A stretch of DNA of 64,000 bases from Croceicoccus pelagius (GCF_001661915.1 NZ_LYWY01000030.1:1-64000); one strand, 5' to 3'. Counted from the stretch's first letter, positions 48,201 through 58,410 are shown. Translations and numbers: made by a program. Notes: generated from the letters alone by a model not told the origin.

Positions 48201-48665
48201 TTCGCGGTCGCGATCCTCCATCGGGCGCGTTCCCGGGACCAGTCCCGCCTCGAGCGGAAAGGCGGAAAGCAGCCACTGCGAAAAGGCATGGATCGTCTCG
48301 ATCCTGAGTCCGCCCCCCGGACAGTCGAGCACCGCCGCAAATCGCGTCCGCGCCCGTGCGATGTCGTCGGGGCCGAAGCTGGCGCCGATGTTCCGCAAGT
48401 CGGAGGCCAGTGCCGTGTCATCCGCACGCACCCAGCTCGCCAGAACGTCGTTCACGCGCGTCGCCATTTCCGCCGCGCCCGCCTTGGTGAAAGTCAGACA
48501 CAGAATCTGCGAAGGCTCAACCTCGGGCTGGAGCAGCAGGCGCAAAACTCGCGCGGACAGGACCTGCGTCTTGCCGGTTCCCGCGCTGGCCGAAAGCCAC
48601 ACCGTATCGCGCGGATCGACGGCATCGGCCTGCCGGTCCTGCAGCGGATATACTTTCGCGCTCAT
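45204..48665 (-). CDS. addA: double-strand break repair helicase-nuclease AddA
   Basis: This 1153-residue UvrD-like helicase with a C-terminal RecB-type nuclease processes DNA ends for RecA loading. Walker A is SASAGTGKTQVLSARVL at about residue 22, motif II is ILIDEAQDTNAAQWDV, and the nuclease motif IRIVDFKTARRPP with QMAAYVCALEAI lies near the C-terminus. The ATG overlaps the addB stop. The alphaproteobacterial type has no separate RecD. Together with AddB it forms the complex. Confidence 0.95.
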   Translation of the reverse strand: MSAKVYPLQDRQADAVDPRDTVWLSASAGTGKTQVLSARVLRLLLQPEVEPSQILCLTFTKAGAAEMATRVNDVLASWVRADDTALASDLRNIGASFGPDDIARARTRFAAVLDCPGGGLRIETIHAFSQWLLSAFPLEAGLVPGTRPMEDRDRELLLRETLSDLLLDAEASGDTTLTDALATLALRTDQSGVERFLMACADARTAWEGPGAWQPPLLPRVHRLLGLPSDHDAGAVLSLCEDSAFDVESLRQCLTAQQEWGTKTANEFCDTVGAWLASDGAGRLVMLDDLRKVVFTQKGDVKSLKSVVKFLPDYEEYAHRVGACLAEVERLRNLGELAQWLAPALTLGRAFALRWAEAKSREGLVDFDDQIHEAARLLKRSDMANWIRYKLDRRFDHILIDEAQDTNAAQWDVIDALTEEFFAGEGARGDRSRTLFVVGDYKQAIFRFQGTSPENFEAAKLRVKGRIDAVRVNFAELRGDAEVRPLREYGLGRSYRTAQPVLDFVDAAIGSIGPVNLGLKDDPEPHVGEQRPGQVVLWRAVGVDPGEDEEPEDEHSWLSRPDRKVAENIAEQVRTWLRAGYPLAKGGARNAQAGDIMILVRKRKELAGLIVARLHAKGVPVAGVDRLRLGAPLAVRDLMAAVRFAAQPNDDLALACLLTSPLIGWSQDDLLEHGYRKNGRLWDHLRSATDAVPRRAVAMLLDLLQKADFTPPQALLHWMLVGPWQGRKRLVARLGKEANDPIDELLNAALAFSASNVPSLAGFIRWFDAGDGELKREAEQQGGLVRVMTVHGSKGLQAPIVILADAADDPDMSPPRTLELEEPGDAALGFATRALPLPGLRKEERLGRIAEAQDAAKQAEDEEHWRLLYVAMTRAEEALFVAGALSTRRKEIPEKSWYAALEQLFDEDWVENPVWGASKHWGVEAEARPGMPKGAAQSLLPLVPAWLTRSVGEEPRPPRPLAPSSLGEHEAPDPPLPPGTGIDAARRGVLIHRLLERLPELDVAAREAAAGKWLARQASDLPEDLRAEMVAAALATLTDPHFADVFGPDALAEVPLAAVVGGQVVAGTIDRLCLPEGDAPIRIVDFKTARRPPATLDDVPVAYIRQMAAYVCALEAIHPGRRIEAALLYTHAPHLFVLPDEFLDPEKARLRGG

Positions 48666-51600
48666 GATCCGGCTTCCTTGGCGCCCAGATCGCCACGCCC
48701 CTGCCACTCGTCAAGCCGCATCAATTGGTCATAATCGTTGTAGCCGCCAAGATCGGGGTTAAGGCGGGCCGTGAACGGCTCATCGCCCGTAATCCACGTA
48801 TCTATCGCCTCGCCGAGATAGCGCGCGCTTTCGTGCAGGAAATCCTCACGCGGGATGCCCGACTTGCGACGCCCCTCGGGTATCGGTTCGACGCGATAGC
48901 CGAACCCTTCCTTGCCCCGCGAAAGCGACCAGTATTCGAAATGCGTCGGCGTGCCGCTCACGCCATCGAACCCGTCGTTCTCCGCGATGAGGCCGGTCGT
49001 GCCGAGCTGAAGCGCAAAGCCCTGTTCGACCATCGACGCGCTTGGCGGTGTGCCGGTCTTGTAGTCGATGATCGCCAGTGTCCCGTCGGGCAGGCGGTCG
49101 ATACGGTCGGCCTTGGCGGTCACCTTGACGCCGTTGAACATCATCCCACCCGACTTCTCGACAAGCAGGACCTCACGCCCTGCCTCGACAAGTCCGGCCT
49201 GCTCCTGTTCGATCCATTCGAGCCCTGCCATCAATCTCGGCTGCCACAGTCCGCGCATGAAGGGATGGCCCGACAACTTGCCAAGCTCCTCAAGCGCTAG
49301 CGGCTGCAAGGTCCCCGGCGCGCACTTGTGACGCTTCTCCCACTTCTCGAGGATGTCGTGGACGACGGTGCCTTTCCACGCGGGCGTCGGCTCTTCATCG
49401 ATCGCGTCGAGCGAGCGCAGCTTGAGGATGTGGCTGGCGTAGAATTGGTAGGGGTCGGACCGCAACCGATCGAGCGCCGTCGCACTGATGTCGACTTTGC
49501 GCTGCTCGGCATCCGGCCTTGGTTCGGGGCGCGGATATGGTGGGGCCGGGTCGGTATCGTCCAGCGCGCGGGCCAGCTTTACCGCTTCGGTCTCGCGGTG
49601 GCTTTCGAACTGGTCGCCCAGCATGGCCTTCACCCGCAGCACGAAACGGCTGGCGATGACCGGCCCGCCGACATCGCGGACCGCGTAGCTCAGCACGACT
49701 TCGGGCGCGCCGAGCGCGGCGGCAAGGTCGTGTGCGGCAAGACCGATGCGGAAATCGCCGCCCGGCACGCCAAGCCCGCGCAAGACGGCAGGCGCGACCA
49801 GCGGGTCGGACGAAGCCGACGCGGGCCACGAACCCTCGGTCAGCCCCCCGCAGATGACGAGATCGGCGCGGCTCATGCGCGCCTCGATCAACCCATAGAT
49901 GGCGATGCGCGGATGGCCGCCCCACGGCGGGCGGACAGACTGCTGGTCCATCGCGTCACGCAACATGGCCGGAATTTCCGCAGGATCAAGCACGGCAGGT
50001 TCGGCCCTCGCGGTCTCGCGCAGTTCCTCGACAAACGAGGCAAGCACGCGCCCGTCGGCCTCGCCCCAGATGCGCGTGCCGCAAAGCTTCTCGGCCGTTG
50101 CCGCAAGGCAGTCCAGCACCTCGGCCAGGTCGACTTCCTCGGCATCGCCCATCGCAGCCAGAGGTGCAAACATCTCTGCAACGCCTTGCCACCACTGCGC
50201 CAGGCCATCGTCGCTGCGCTTGCGGGCGCGTTCAAACGCCGCATTGCCGAGCGGACCGAGCCCCGCGTCCAGCCTCGGCCCGCGTAGGGCAAGGTCGAAC
50301 TGGCGCGCGTTGGCAAGCCATTGTCGCCGCTCATCCCCTTGCGTCCCCGCAAGCGGATGCGACAGCGCCGACAGCAGCGGGATCGGCGCGGCGCGTGTGC
50401 CCATGACTTCGGCAAGGTGAAGAAACAGTCGCCCCGCCACAGTCTGCGGCAAAGGTCGGCCGGCGGAATCGTCCGCGATCACGTTCCAGCGTGCCAGATG
50501 CGCGATCACGCGCCCGGCAAGCCCGCGATCGGGCGTGACCAGCGCGATACGCCTCTCCGGCACTTCAAGCGCCTCGCGGATGAGGACCGCGATGGCCTGC
50601 GCCTCTTCCTCTGGGTGTGCGGTCTCCATGACCCGCACACCGGCAAGGCGGCGCCTGTTCGCGGGCAAGTCCACCCACGATGCGCTTTCTTCCGGCGGCA
50701 GGAACAGGTTCGAGATCGCCTTGCTACGCTCGGGCGCAGCCGCGCCAAGCCCGCGCCTGTGCCAAGGACGCACTTCGCCGCGGTTCACGCCCATGCGGTT
50801 CAGCAGGAGTTTAAGGTGGTACTGCGGATGCGTGACCGCGTCGCCCGGAGACAGCGGCGGATCGTCGGGGTTTTCCGAATGCCCCGCACTGCCCAGCGCG
50901 TTCCAGACCACATCGTCCAGCGAAAGGTCGAGATCGGGAAGGATCACCGCCCCTGCCGGAAGACCCGCGATCGTACGCAACAACAGCGCGATGGCGGGGC
51001 TGGCACTGGTGATACCCGCCGCGACGACGGGATGGTTCGGGGGCGTTTCGCCCCAGCGCCGTGCCACGTGTTCGAAGAGGGCATTGCGCCGTGCAGGGGC
51101 ATCGATCTCGCCCCGTGTCTGCAACTCGGCCAGCCACATCCGCTGGACGATCATGAAGAGCCGCAGGTTGCGCTCCCAGTGCTTTGACAGGTCGCCGACG
51201 ATGCCAATGACGCGTTCACCCATCAGGTCGTCGGGGTCGATATTCTCGACCAGCAGACGGTCCATCGTCCGGGCAATTTCGCGGGCCTGACGCAGCAGGG
51301 CGGCCTTGCCGGGAACGGTCAGCCCTTCGGCCTCCATCGCCTGCCGCAACATCGTGGCGAGCGTGAGCCAGCGGCGCGTCGGGTCCGCGGCAGGCGGAAT
51401 GTCCGCCCCTTCCCCGATCGGGTCGAGCAGGGGCCCGAGCGTTTCGTCGAGGTCGATATCGCCGATCACCGCCATGCGTGGCAGCAGCAGGCCATTGCCC
51501 GACAGCCTTACGAACGCCTCGGTCACGGTGCGGATGGCGCGGCGGCTTGGCAGCAGCAGCGTAAGCCGCGCAAGGCCGAAGCGGTCTTCAAGGTATCGCG

Positions 51601-51682
51601 GGATCAGACCCGCGACTAACGCATCGGCGAAACCGCGATGCGCTGCGATCGAATAGAGGGAGAGCCGCGTGCCGTCAGACAC
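48662..51682 (-). CDS. addB: double-strand break repair protein AddB
   Basis: This 1006-residue partner of AddA has a degenerate helicase-like N-terminus (TLLLPSRRAIRTVTEAFVRL) and a C-terminal RecB-like nuclease with LAIIDYKTGTPPS and QGFALQLG. The GTG at 51682 is taken as start because it overlaps the murU stop by 8 bases; further upstream codons read into murU. The cysteines that would hold an iron-sulfur cluster in Gram-positive AddB are not evident. Confidence 0.92.
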   Translation of the reverse strand: MSDGTRLSLYSIAAHRGFADALVAGLIPRYLEDRFGLARLTLLLPSRRAIRTVTEAFVRLSGNGLLLPRMAVIGDIDLDETLGPLLDPIGEGADIPPAADPTRRWLTLATMLRQAMEAEGLTVPGKAALLRQAREIARTMDRLLVENIDPDDLMGERVIGIVGDLSKHWERNLRLFMIVQRMWLAELQTRGEIDAPARRNALFEHVARRWGETPPNHPVVAAGITSASPAIALLLRTIAGLPAGAVILPDLDLSLDDVVWNALGSAGHSENPDDPPLSPGDAVTHPQYHLKLLLNRMGVNRGEVRPWHRRGLGAAAPERSKAISNLFLPPEESASWVDLPANRRRLAGVRVMETAHPEEEAQAIAVLIREALEVPERRIALVTPDRGLAGRVIAHLARWNVIADDSAGRPLPQTVAGRLFLHLAEVMGTRAAPIPLLSALSHPLAGTQGDERRQWLANARQFDLALRGPRLDAGLGPLGNAAFERARKRSDDGLAQWWQGVAEMFAPLAAMGDAEEVDLAEVLDCLAATAEKLCGTRIWGEADGRVLASFVEELRETARAEPAVLDPAEIPAMLRDAMDQQSVRPPWGGHPRIAIYGLIEARMSRADLVICGGLTEGSWPASASSDPLVAPAVLRGLGVPGGDFRIGLAAHDLAAALGAPEVVLSYAVRDVGGPVIASRFVLRVKAMLGDQFESHRETEAVKLARALDDTDPAPPYPRPEPRPDAEQRKVDISATALDRLRSDPYQFYASHILKLRSLDAIDEEPTPAWKGTVVHDILEKWEKRHKCAPGTLQPLALEELGKLSGHPFMRGLWQPRLMAGLEWIEQEQAGLVEAGREVLLVEKSGGMMFNGVKVTAKADRIDRLPDGTLAIIDYKTGTPPSASMVEQGFALQLGTTGLIAENDGFDGVSGTPTHFEYWSLSRGKEGFGYRVEPIPEGRRKSGIPREDFLHESARYLGEAIDTWITGDEPFTARLNPDLGGYNDYDQLMRLDEWQGRGDLGAKEAGS

Positions 51683-52418
51683 GCGTGAACAGCTCCTCGG
51701 CCGGAGCGATGTGTTCGGGCTGGCCGATCTCGATCCACTCACCCATGTGGATGGTGCCGTAGAGACGGCCTTCCTCGATCGCGCGGGACCAGAAGTAATT
51801 GGTACTGAACTTCGCCTCTTGTGGCGGATCGCGCAGGAGGTTGGCCGAACAAAGCTGAATGCCGCTGAACACGAACGGGGCGACGCGGCCCGACTTGCGG
51901 CGCGTCACGCGGCCCATCGCGTCGAGATGGAAGTCGCCCTTCCCGCGGTAGTTGTGCGCGCGCTGATGCGGAACGAGCAGCAGCAGCGCGTCCATCTTCT
52001 CCGGGTTCCAGCTGACCGAAAGCTGGCGGAACACATCGCGCGGCCCATCAAGCCACATGGCGTCGGAATTGAGGCAGAAGAACGTGTCGCCAAGCAGGTC
52101 CTGCGCCTTAACAAGGCCGCCGCCGGTTTCAAGCAACTGCTCCCGCTCGTCCGAGATCGTGACCTTTGGCTCGCTGCGCAGCTTCATGTGCGCCTCGATC
52201 GCGTCGGCGAGGTAGTGGACATTGACGATCGCGCGTCCGACCCCTGCCGAGGCAAGCCTGTCGAGCGCATGGTCGAGCAGCGGCTTACCTGCGACTTTCA
52301 CCATCGGCTTGGGGCGGCTGACGGTCAACGGACGCATCCGCTTGCCAAGCCCTGCGGCCATGACCATCGCCACGTCGGAGGCGAGCGGTTCCTGCCCCAG
52401 TTTGACCCGGTCGCTCAT
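51675..52418 (-). CDS. murU: N-acetylmuramate-1-phosphate uridylyltransferase (MurU-type)
   Basis: This 247-residue nucleotidyltransferase has MVMAAGLGKRMRPLTVSRPK, which carries the NTP and magnesium site, then KPLLDHALDRL and FFCLNSDAMW. It pairs with the AmgK-type kinase upstream (ATGA overlap): AmgK phosphorylates MurNAc and MurU makes UDP-MurNAc, bypassing de novo synthesis and giving fosfomycin tolerance in organisms where this was tested. Substrate assignment rests on synteny plus family. Confidence 0.85.
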   Translation of the reverse strand: MSDRVKLGQEPLASDVAMVMAAGLGKRMRPLTVSRPKPMVKVAGKPLLDHALDRLASAGVGRAIVNVHYLADAIEAHMKLRSEPKVTISDEREQLLETGGGLVKAQDLLGDTFFCLNSDAMWLDGPRDVFRQLSVSWNPEKMDALLLLVPHQRAHNYRGKGDFHLDAMGRVTRRKSGRVAPFVFSGIQLCSANLLRDPPQEAKFSTNYFWSRAIEEGRLYGTIHMGEWIEIGQPEHIAPAEELFTRV

Positions 52419-53437
52419 GCGCCGGTCTGCCCGCGCGCAGCTCTCAATTCGCCGGGAATGTTGGCGTCCATCCAACGCGCGATGGGGCCGAGCGCAGGAT
52501 GCGCAAGATCGCGCTCCATCGCCTCCCAGACACGCGGGATGAGGTCCAGATACCGGTCCTTCCCGTCGCGGCGCGAAAGGCGCACGAAGATGCCCACGAT
52601 CTTGGCATTGCGCTGCGCGCCCAGCCTTGCGTAGTCGGCAAGGAAAGTCTCGGCATCGTCGACATGGGTAAGGTAATGGTCGAGCATCGCGCTCTCCAGC
52701 GCCGGATCGACATCACGCCGAGCGTCCTGAAGCAGCGATACGAGATCGTAGGCAGGATGACCGACCAGCGCGTCCTGGAAATCGAGCAGGCCCTGTCCGA
52801 ACGCCTCGAACCCGTCGCCATCGTCGAGAAGCATGATGTTCTCGGCATGATAGTCGCGCAATACCGTCACGCCCGCCCCTTGCTTCTCGATCAGCGGTGC
52901 CAGCACTTCGCGCCACGCGGCTTCGTAACCGTCGTCATCGACGGCAAGCCCGTGGGCGACGCAGAACCACTCGGGAAAGAGCTTTGCCTCGCGCAAGTAC
53001 TCGTTGAGGTCGTATGGCCGAAAAGGCCCTGCAGGCGCGCGGTGAAGCTGCGCCAGAACGCTGACCGCATCGCGATAGATCGGCGTTTCGTCGTCGGGCG
53101 CATCGTCAAGGTGATCACGCATTCGGCGGTGACCGAAATCTTCCAGCAGGACGAGGCCCTTTGCTGCGTCCTCGGCCAGTATCCTCGGAGCGCGGAAGCC
53201 GTGGTCGAGCAGGTAACGCGCAGCAGTCAGGAACGGGCGCGGATCCTCGTTCGGCGGCGGCGCATCCATCAGCATCGCGCTCTCGCCATCGCGGTCGATG
53301 CGGAAATAGCGGCGGAAAGAGGCATCGCCGGCCAGCGCCTCTATCTTCGCCGAACCCCACCCTGCCTCGGCAAGGAAGTCGCGGGCGTGGGGCGGCGCGG
53401 TGTCGGATGCGGTCTTGGCGTTTGCAGGGTCGGTCAT
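52415..53437 (-). CDS. amgK: N-acetylmuramate/N-acetylglucosamine kinase (AmgK-type)
   Basis: The 340-residue aminoglycoside-phosphotransferase-fold kinase has the nucleotide-binding start ALAGDASFRRYFRI, the catalytic LRDYHAENIMLLDDGD and the metal-binding LLDFQDALVGHPAYDL. The ATG at 53437 overlaps the tsaE stop; an alternative 6 codons upstream is possible. It functions in the cytoplasmic peptidoglycan-recycling route with MurU. Confidence 0.85.
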   Translation of the reverse strand: MTDPANAKTASDTAPPHARDFLAEAGWGSAKIEALAGDASFRRYFRIDRDGESAMLMDAPPPNEDPRPFLTAARYLLDHGFRAPRILAEDAAKGLVLLEDFGHRRMRDHLDDAPDDETPIYRDAVSVLAQLHRAPAGPFRPYDLNEYLREAKLFPEWFCVAHGLAVDDDGYEAAWREVLAPLIEKQGAGVTVLRDYHAENIMLLDDGDGFEAFGQGLLDFQDALVGHPAYDLVSLLQDARRDVDPALESAMLDHYLTHVDDAETFLADYARLGAQRNAKIVGIFVRLSRRDGKDRYLDLIPRVWEAMERDLAHPALGPIARWMDANIPGELRAARGQTGA

Positions 53438-53889
53438 GGCATGCGCTCTAGCCAATCCGGCCCCGCCTCGACAATCGCCAACCGCCCTTCATCCGCCGTT
53501 TCGAGCCGGATCGACAGACAGGCGCGTTCATGCGCGAAACCGCCTGCGTGCTCCGGCCACTCTGCAATCAGCGCGCCATCCTGGCGATAGTCGTCAAGGC
53601 CCAGTTCCTCGGCCTCCGACGGATCCTCTAGCCGGTAAAAGTCCGCATGGACCACCGGCAGGCTGACCGAGGGCACATCGTAAGTCTGGATGATCGCGAA
53701 GGTGGGCGACGGGACTTCGCCTTCGTGCCCCAGCGCGCCGATGATCGCGCGGGCCATCGTGGTCTTGCCAGCGCCAAGTCCGCCAGACAGCGCAACGACG
53801 TCCCCTGCCCGCAGACGCTCTGCGATCCGCCTGCCCAGCGCGGCGGTCGCCCCGGCATCGGGGAGCGGATATGTCGCGGTCCCGGTCAC
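53434..53889 (-). CDS. tsaE: tRNA t6A biosynthesis ATPase TsaE
   Basis: The 151-residue P-loop protein has LSGGLGAGKTTMARAII as Walker A, PSPTFAIIQTY and HADFYRLEDPSEAEELGLDDY, the TsaE signature. It supports the TsaD/TsaB complex that adds threonylcarbamoyl to A37 of tRNAs. It overlaps divL upstream and amgK downstream by 4 bases each. Confidence 0.95.
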   Translation of the reverse strand: MTGTATYPLPDAGATAALGRRIAERLRAGDVVALSGGLGAGKTTMARAIIGALGHEGEVPSPTFAIIQTYDVPSVSLPVVHADFYRLEDPSEAEELGLDDYRQDGALIAEWPEHAGGFAHERACLSIRLETADEGRLAIVEAGPDWLERMP

Positions 53890-56216
53890 GGAAGGCGGAT
53901 CGTCGCGGTCACGCCCGAACGCGCGTGCTGCACGAATTCGAGAGTTCCGTCATGCGCCTCGATCAGTTCACGGGCGAGCGGCAGGCCGAGGCCTGCGTTC
54001 TGGCGGGCCATCTCGGCCTCCGGGCCTTCCTCGCAGGGCACGTGATGAATGATGACCTGTGCCCCATCGCGTCGACGCTTGAGGTCGACATTGACGCGCC
54101 CGCCCCGCCCGCTCGACGCGATGGCGTTGTCCAGCACGTTGCCGATCGCGCGGGCCAGCCTGCGCGCGTCGCCGTGGACGGTCCCCGAACTGCGATCTCC
54201 GCGCAGGTTTAGCGTAATCCCCGCACCCTCGATCAGGGCGGCACGGTCGTGTACCAGGCGTGTCACGAGCGGCATGAGTTCAACCACTTCGCGGGTCAGA
54301 GGCAGCAGACCCGCCTCGCTCTGCGTCAGGTCGAGAACCGATTCGATCTGGTCGGACAGACGCGCAGTGGAATCGATAATGGCCGCGACATATTCTGCAC
54401 CAGTCTCTGAAAGCTCGCCCGCAACGCCGTCGCGCAGCATCTCGGCAAAGCCGGTGATGGAAGTCAGCGGCGTGCGGAATTCGTAGCTCATGTTGGCAAG
54501 AAAGCGGGTCTTGACCGCGTCCGCCTCGACCAGAGCCTGGTTTCGCTCCATAAGCGCGGCTTCGGCCTTCTGGCTGTCGGTAATGTCGAGACTGGTCAGC
54601 ATGCCGTTGCCGTCAGGCAGCGGCACGCCCATCAAAGCCAGCGTGCGACCGTCGGCAAGGCTGACGCGACCGCCAGACTGCTCGCGGCGCAGGGTCGCGG
54701 CTTCGATGACCATGCCGATACGGCGGGCATCACCCTCGGTCGCCAACTGCGGCTTCAGCGCCTCCAGCAATGCATCGATATGCGGATGTGTGCCGAGGAA
54801 CTCCTCGCTAAGCCCCCATTCGGCCGCGAAACGACGGTTCCACAGTTGCAACCGGCCATCGGGGGCCAGCACGACCAGCCCTTCGAACAGGCTGTCCTGC
54901 GTTGCCGTACGGACGCGCAGCAGCGTATCGCGCGCACTGGCCAGTTGCAGTTGTTCGGTTCGGTCCTCGACGATCATCATCAGCCCACCATCAGGCATCG
55001 GCTGAGCGACGATGCGCAAATGGGTGCCGTCGGGAAGGACCCATTCCTCGTCCTTCACCTCGCTCGCGAGGAACCAGGCCTCTTTCTCCTTACGCCAGGC
55101 GGGGAAATCGCGCACTTCAGGCAGGCGCCCGCCATCGCGCATGATTTCGAAGACTTCGTTCAGCGGCGTGGCCTCCTGTCCGATCGTGGCAGGCAGGCGG
55201 AACGTGCGCTGCATGGGCAGATTGACGAAGATGAGGTTCCGTGAGGAATCGAACTGCGCCACGCCCGACGACATCTGGTCCAGCAGGGCGCGCTGCGCCG
55301 CGCGGAAGGCGCGGTATTCTCGGTTGAGCTGTTCGAGATCCTCGACGTCGATGGCATAGCCCGCGATGCCCTCGCTCCCCACCGGCAAGTCGCTGACCTT
55401 GTAGGCGCGGCGTTCGCCCTCGATCGTGACCATGACATTACGCTGGATCGCACGGCCGCTCTCGCGGGCCTGGATGGCGACTTCGGACGCGCTCAGCCCC
55501 TCGACAGGCTCGACCAGTTCGACGTTATTGCCGACGACATCCTCGGCACTTTCGCCGCCGACGGCCGAGACATATGCGCTGTTGACCAGCCGCAGCCGCG
55601 CATCGGCACCGCGAAACCACATCGGTATCGGAGCCGCCTCGATCAGGCCGACAAGCGCCGAAAAGTCAGCCATAGCCTTTTCCGACGCGTCGGTAAGGCG
55701 CGTGATCTCTGCCGCGCTATCGCTGGCGTCAATGACCCACAGTACGACCGCGCCGCCGCGCGCGACTTGCGGATCGGCAAGGTGACCACTGACCGACAAG
55801 GCATGACCTTCGCCGATCGGGTGGAGCATCATCTTGAACGGCGAGGCGGACGACATCGTCCGCTGCACGTTCTCTTTCAGTTTTTCGAGTTCGGTCGGAC
55901 AGATGCCGCGGGCACCTTCACGGGCAAGTCCGTCGAGTGTCCTGGGTATTTCCTCAAGCCCGAACCAGCCCGCCAGCCGGGCGCCTGCCTCAAGCTTGCC
56001 GTCGGCGCGGACGACGAGAGGGAGCGCGGGTGCTTCCTCCATCATGCGGCCCATGCGGAGCATCTGCATCCGGTCGCGGCGCGAGGAGCCTTGGCGGTGG
56101 CGCGCAGCCATCAGCGTCCAGACGGCAGCCGCCGTCCAGCACGCCATGATCAGCCCGAGCAATACCAGCGCGGGTATGCCGATCGTGATCGAGTCTGCGC
56201 CCCACCAGTTTCCCAT
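53886..56216 (-). CDS. divL: DivL-type PAS-domain cell-cycle (pseudo)histidine kinase
   Basis: The 776-residue membrane protein has one N-terminal transmembrane helix (ALVLLGLIMACWTAAAVWTL), several PAS-like domains up to about residue 555, a dimerisation domain and an ATPase domain ending GLGLPLARELIEAHDG. In the H-box NMSYEFRTPLTS the phosphorylated His is replaced by Tyr578, as in Caulobacter DivL, which binds DivK and controls CckA. The G1 box is also poorly kept (HHVPCEEGPE region). It heads the overlapping tsaE-amgK-murU-addB-addA group, an order I recall as conserved near divL in alphaproteobacteria. It likely feeds the CckA-CtrA pathway. Confidence 0.85.
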   Translation of the reverse strand: MGNWWGADSITIGIPALVLLGLIMACWTAAAVWTLMAARHRQGSSRRDRMQMLRMGRMMEEAPALPLVVRADGKLEAGARLAGWFGLEEIPRTLDGLAREGARGICPTELEKLKENVQRTMSSASPFKMMLHPIGEGHALSVSGHLADPQVARGGAVVLWVIDASDSAAEITRLTDASEKAMADFSALVGLIEAAPIPMWFRGADARLRLVNSAYVSAVGGESAEDVVGNNVELVEPVEGLSASEVAIQARESGRAIQRNVMVTIEGERRAYKVSDLPVGSEGIAGYAIDVEDLEQLNREYRAFRAAQRALLDQMSSGVAQFDSSRNLIFVNLPMQRTFRLPATIGQEATPLNEVFEIMRDGGRLPEVRDFPAWRKEKEAWFLASEVKDEEWVLPDGTHLRIVAQPMPDGGLMMIVEDRTEQLQLASARDTLLRVRTATQDSLFEGLVVLAPDGRLQLWNRRFAAEWGLSEEFLGTHPHIDALLEALKPQLATEGDARRIGMVIEAATLRREQSGGRVSLADGRTLALMGVPLPDGNGMLTSLDITDSQKAEAALMERNQALVEADAVKTRFLANMSYEFRTPLTSITGFAEMLRDGVAGELSETGAEYVAAIIDSTARLSDQIESVLDLTQSEAGLLPLTREVVELMPLVTRLVHDRAALIEGAGITLNLRGDRSSGTVHGDARRLARAIGNVLDNAIASSGRGGRVNVDLKRRRDGAQVIIHHVPCEEGPEAEMARQNAGLGLPLARELIEAHDGTLEFVQHARSGVTATIRLP

Positions 56217-56306
56217 GGAGTTTGGCTATTCGCTGGCGCGAGCGAACACAACTGCCCCTGCCCATAGAAGGGGGAAAAGTTGCGCCCGTCCGCGCCGCAT
56301 ATTCGA

Positions 56307-57725
<1,419 letters not shown>

Positions 57726-57767
57726 GGGGCAACTCCTGAACTTTGCTGCGGCCCTTTGCGGGGCCAG

Positions 57768-57816
57768 AAAAACGAAAAGCGGGCAGAAGCCCGGCGTTGC
57801 CGTGGCCTCTACCCGC
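57768..57816 (-). terminator. terminator-like hairpin in the ahcY leader
   Basis: On the minus strand an 11-pair stem (GCGGGTAGAGG with CTTCTGCCCGC, one G-U at the sixth pair and one near the tip) is followed by TTTTCGTTTTT. A smaller GGCCC/GGGCC hairpin (57750-57765) lies between it and the start. It could terminate the upstream gene, but only about 40 bases remain before ahcY, so it may be an attenuator within the ahcY leader. Confidence 0.7.
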
Positions 57817-57834
57817 TCTCCGCCCCGAGGGCAA

Positions 57835-57854
57835 ATATAAAGAAAACTTTATAT
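57835..57854. promoter_or_regulatory. perfect AT-rich inverted repeat upstream of ahcY
   Basis: The sequence ATATAAAGAAAACTTTATAT is an exact 8-base-arm palindrome around four As, about 110 bases before the ahcY start. Its symmetry and place suggest a repressor operator. A TATAAA within it could be a -10 element with CTGCAA 18 bases upstream. Confidence 0.6.
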
Positions 57855-57948
57855 CCGTCTCGCAGCCCTGTTTGCAGTCGCCGCGTTACCCTTGGCGACC
57901 ACCGTCCCGTGCGTGGACGATCCGATCCGTTTCCCTCACCCCGGACGC

Positions 57949-58410
57949 TTAACGCGCCATGGCAAACTTTGCGGGCCGGTTGTGGGCAAGCAGCTCGTCG
58001 GCAGCCACCAGGAGTTGGCTGCTGTCGCGGTGTGCGGCAAGACCGCTGGCTACCTGCTTTAGTTCCGCACATTCGAGCCAGGGGTGACCCTGACCGTAGA
58101 CGTTGGCCATGCTGACGCTGATCTTGTCGAGCTGACGCTTGGCACCCTTGGCGCCATACTTGCTCGTGTAGGATGTCTGGAGCGACTTCGCCGCACCCTG
58201 AAGCGCGACATTGTGCTTCACGGCGAACTTTTCATAGTCGCGTTGAAAGTTGTCCGTTCCGTGGCGGCAGCGCAGGGCCGTCACCATCAGCATGATATCC
58301 AGTTTGCGCAGCTTTTCGGCGTCGGCATAACCGCCCGCCTGTGCCGGCATCGCCGTTGCAAGGATGGCGGCCGATGCAATGGTGCCGACAGTCTTACCCA
58401 GTTTCCCCAT
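57949..58410 (-). CDS. small exported protein of unknown function upstream of ahcY
   Basis: The 153-residue protein begins MGKLGKTVGTIASAAILATA with signal cleavage likely after MPAQA. The mature part is helical and basic (EKLRKLDIMLMVTALRCRHG, YEKFAVKHNVALQ, GQGHPWLECAELKQV), with two cysteines that may pair. Related short proteins are sometimes labelled adenosylhomocysteine hydrolase because of adjacency, but it has none of that enzyme's motifs. It precedes ahcY on the same strand. Confidence 0.65.
   Translation of the reverse strand: MGKLGKTVGTIASAAILATAMPAQAGGYADAEKLRKLDIMLMVTALRCRHGTDNFQRDYEKFAVKHNVALQGAAKSLQTSYTSKYGAKGAKRQLDKISVSMANVYGQGHPWLECAELKQVASGLAAHRDSSQLLVAADELLAHNRPAKFAMAR

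Noticed and set aside
46821-48734. A ~640-codon plus-strand open frame opposite addA
   Set aside because: Same shadow effect; addA on the other strand has complete helicase and nuclease motifs.
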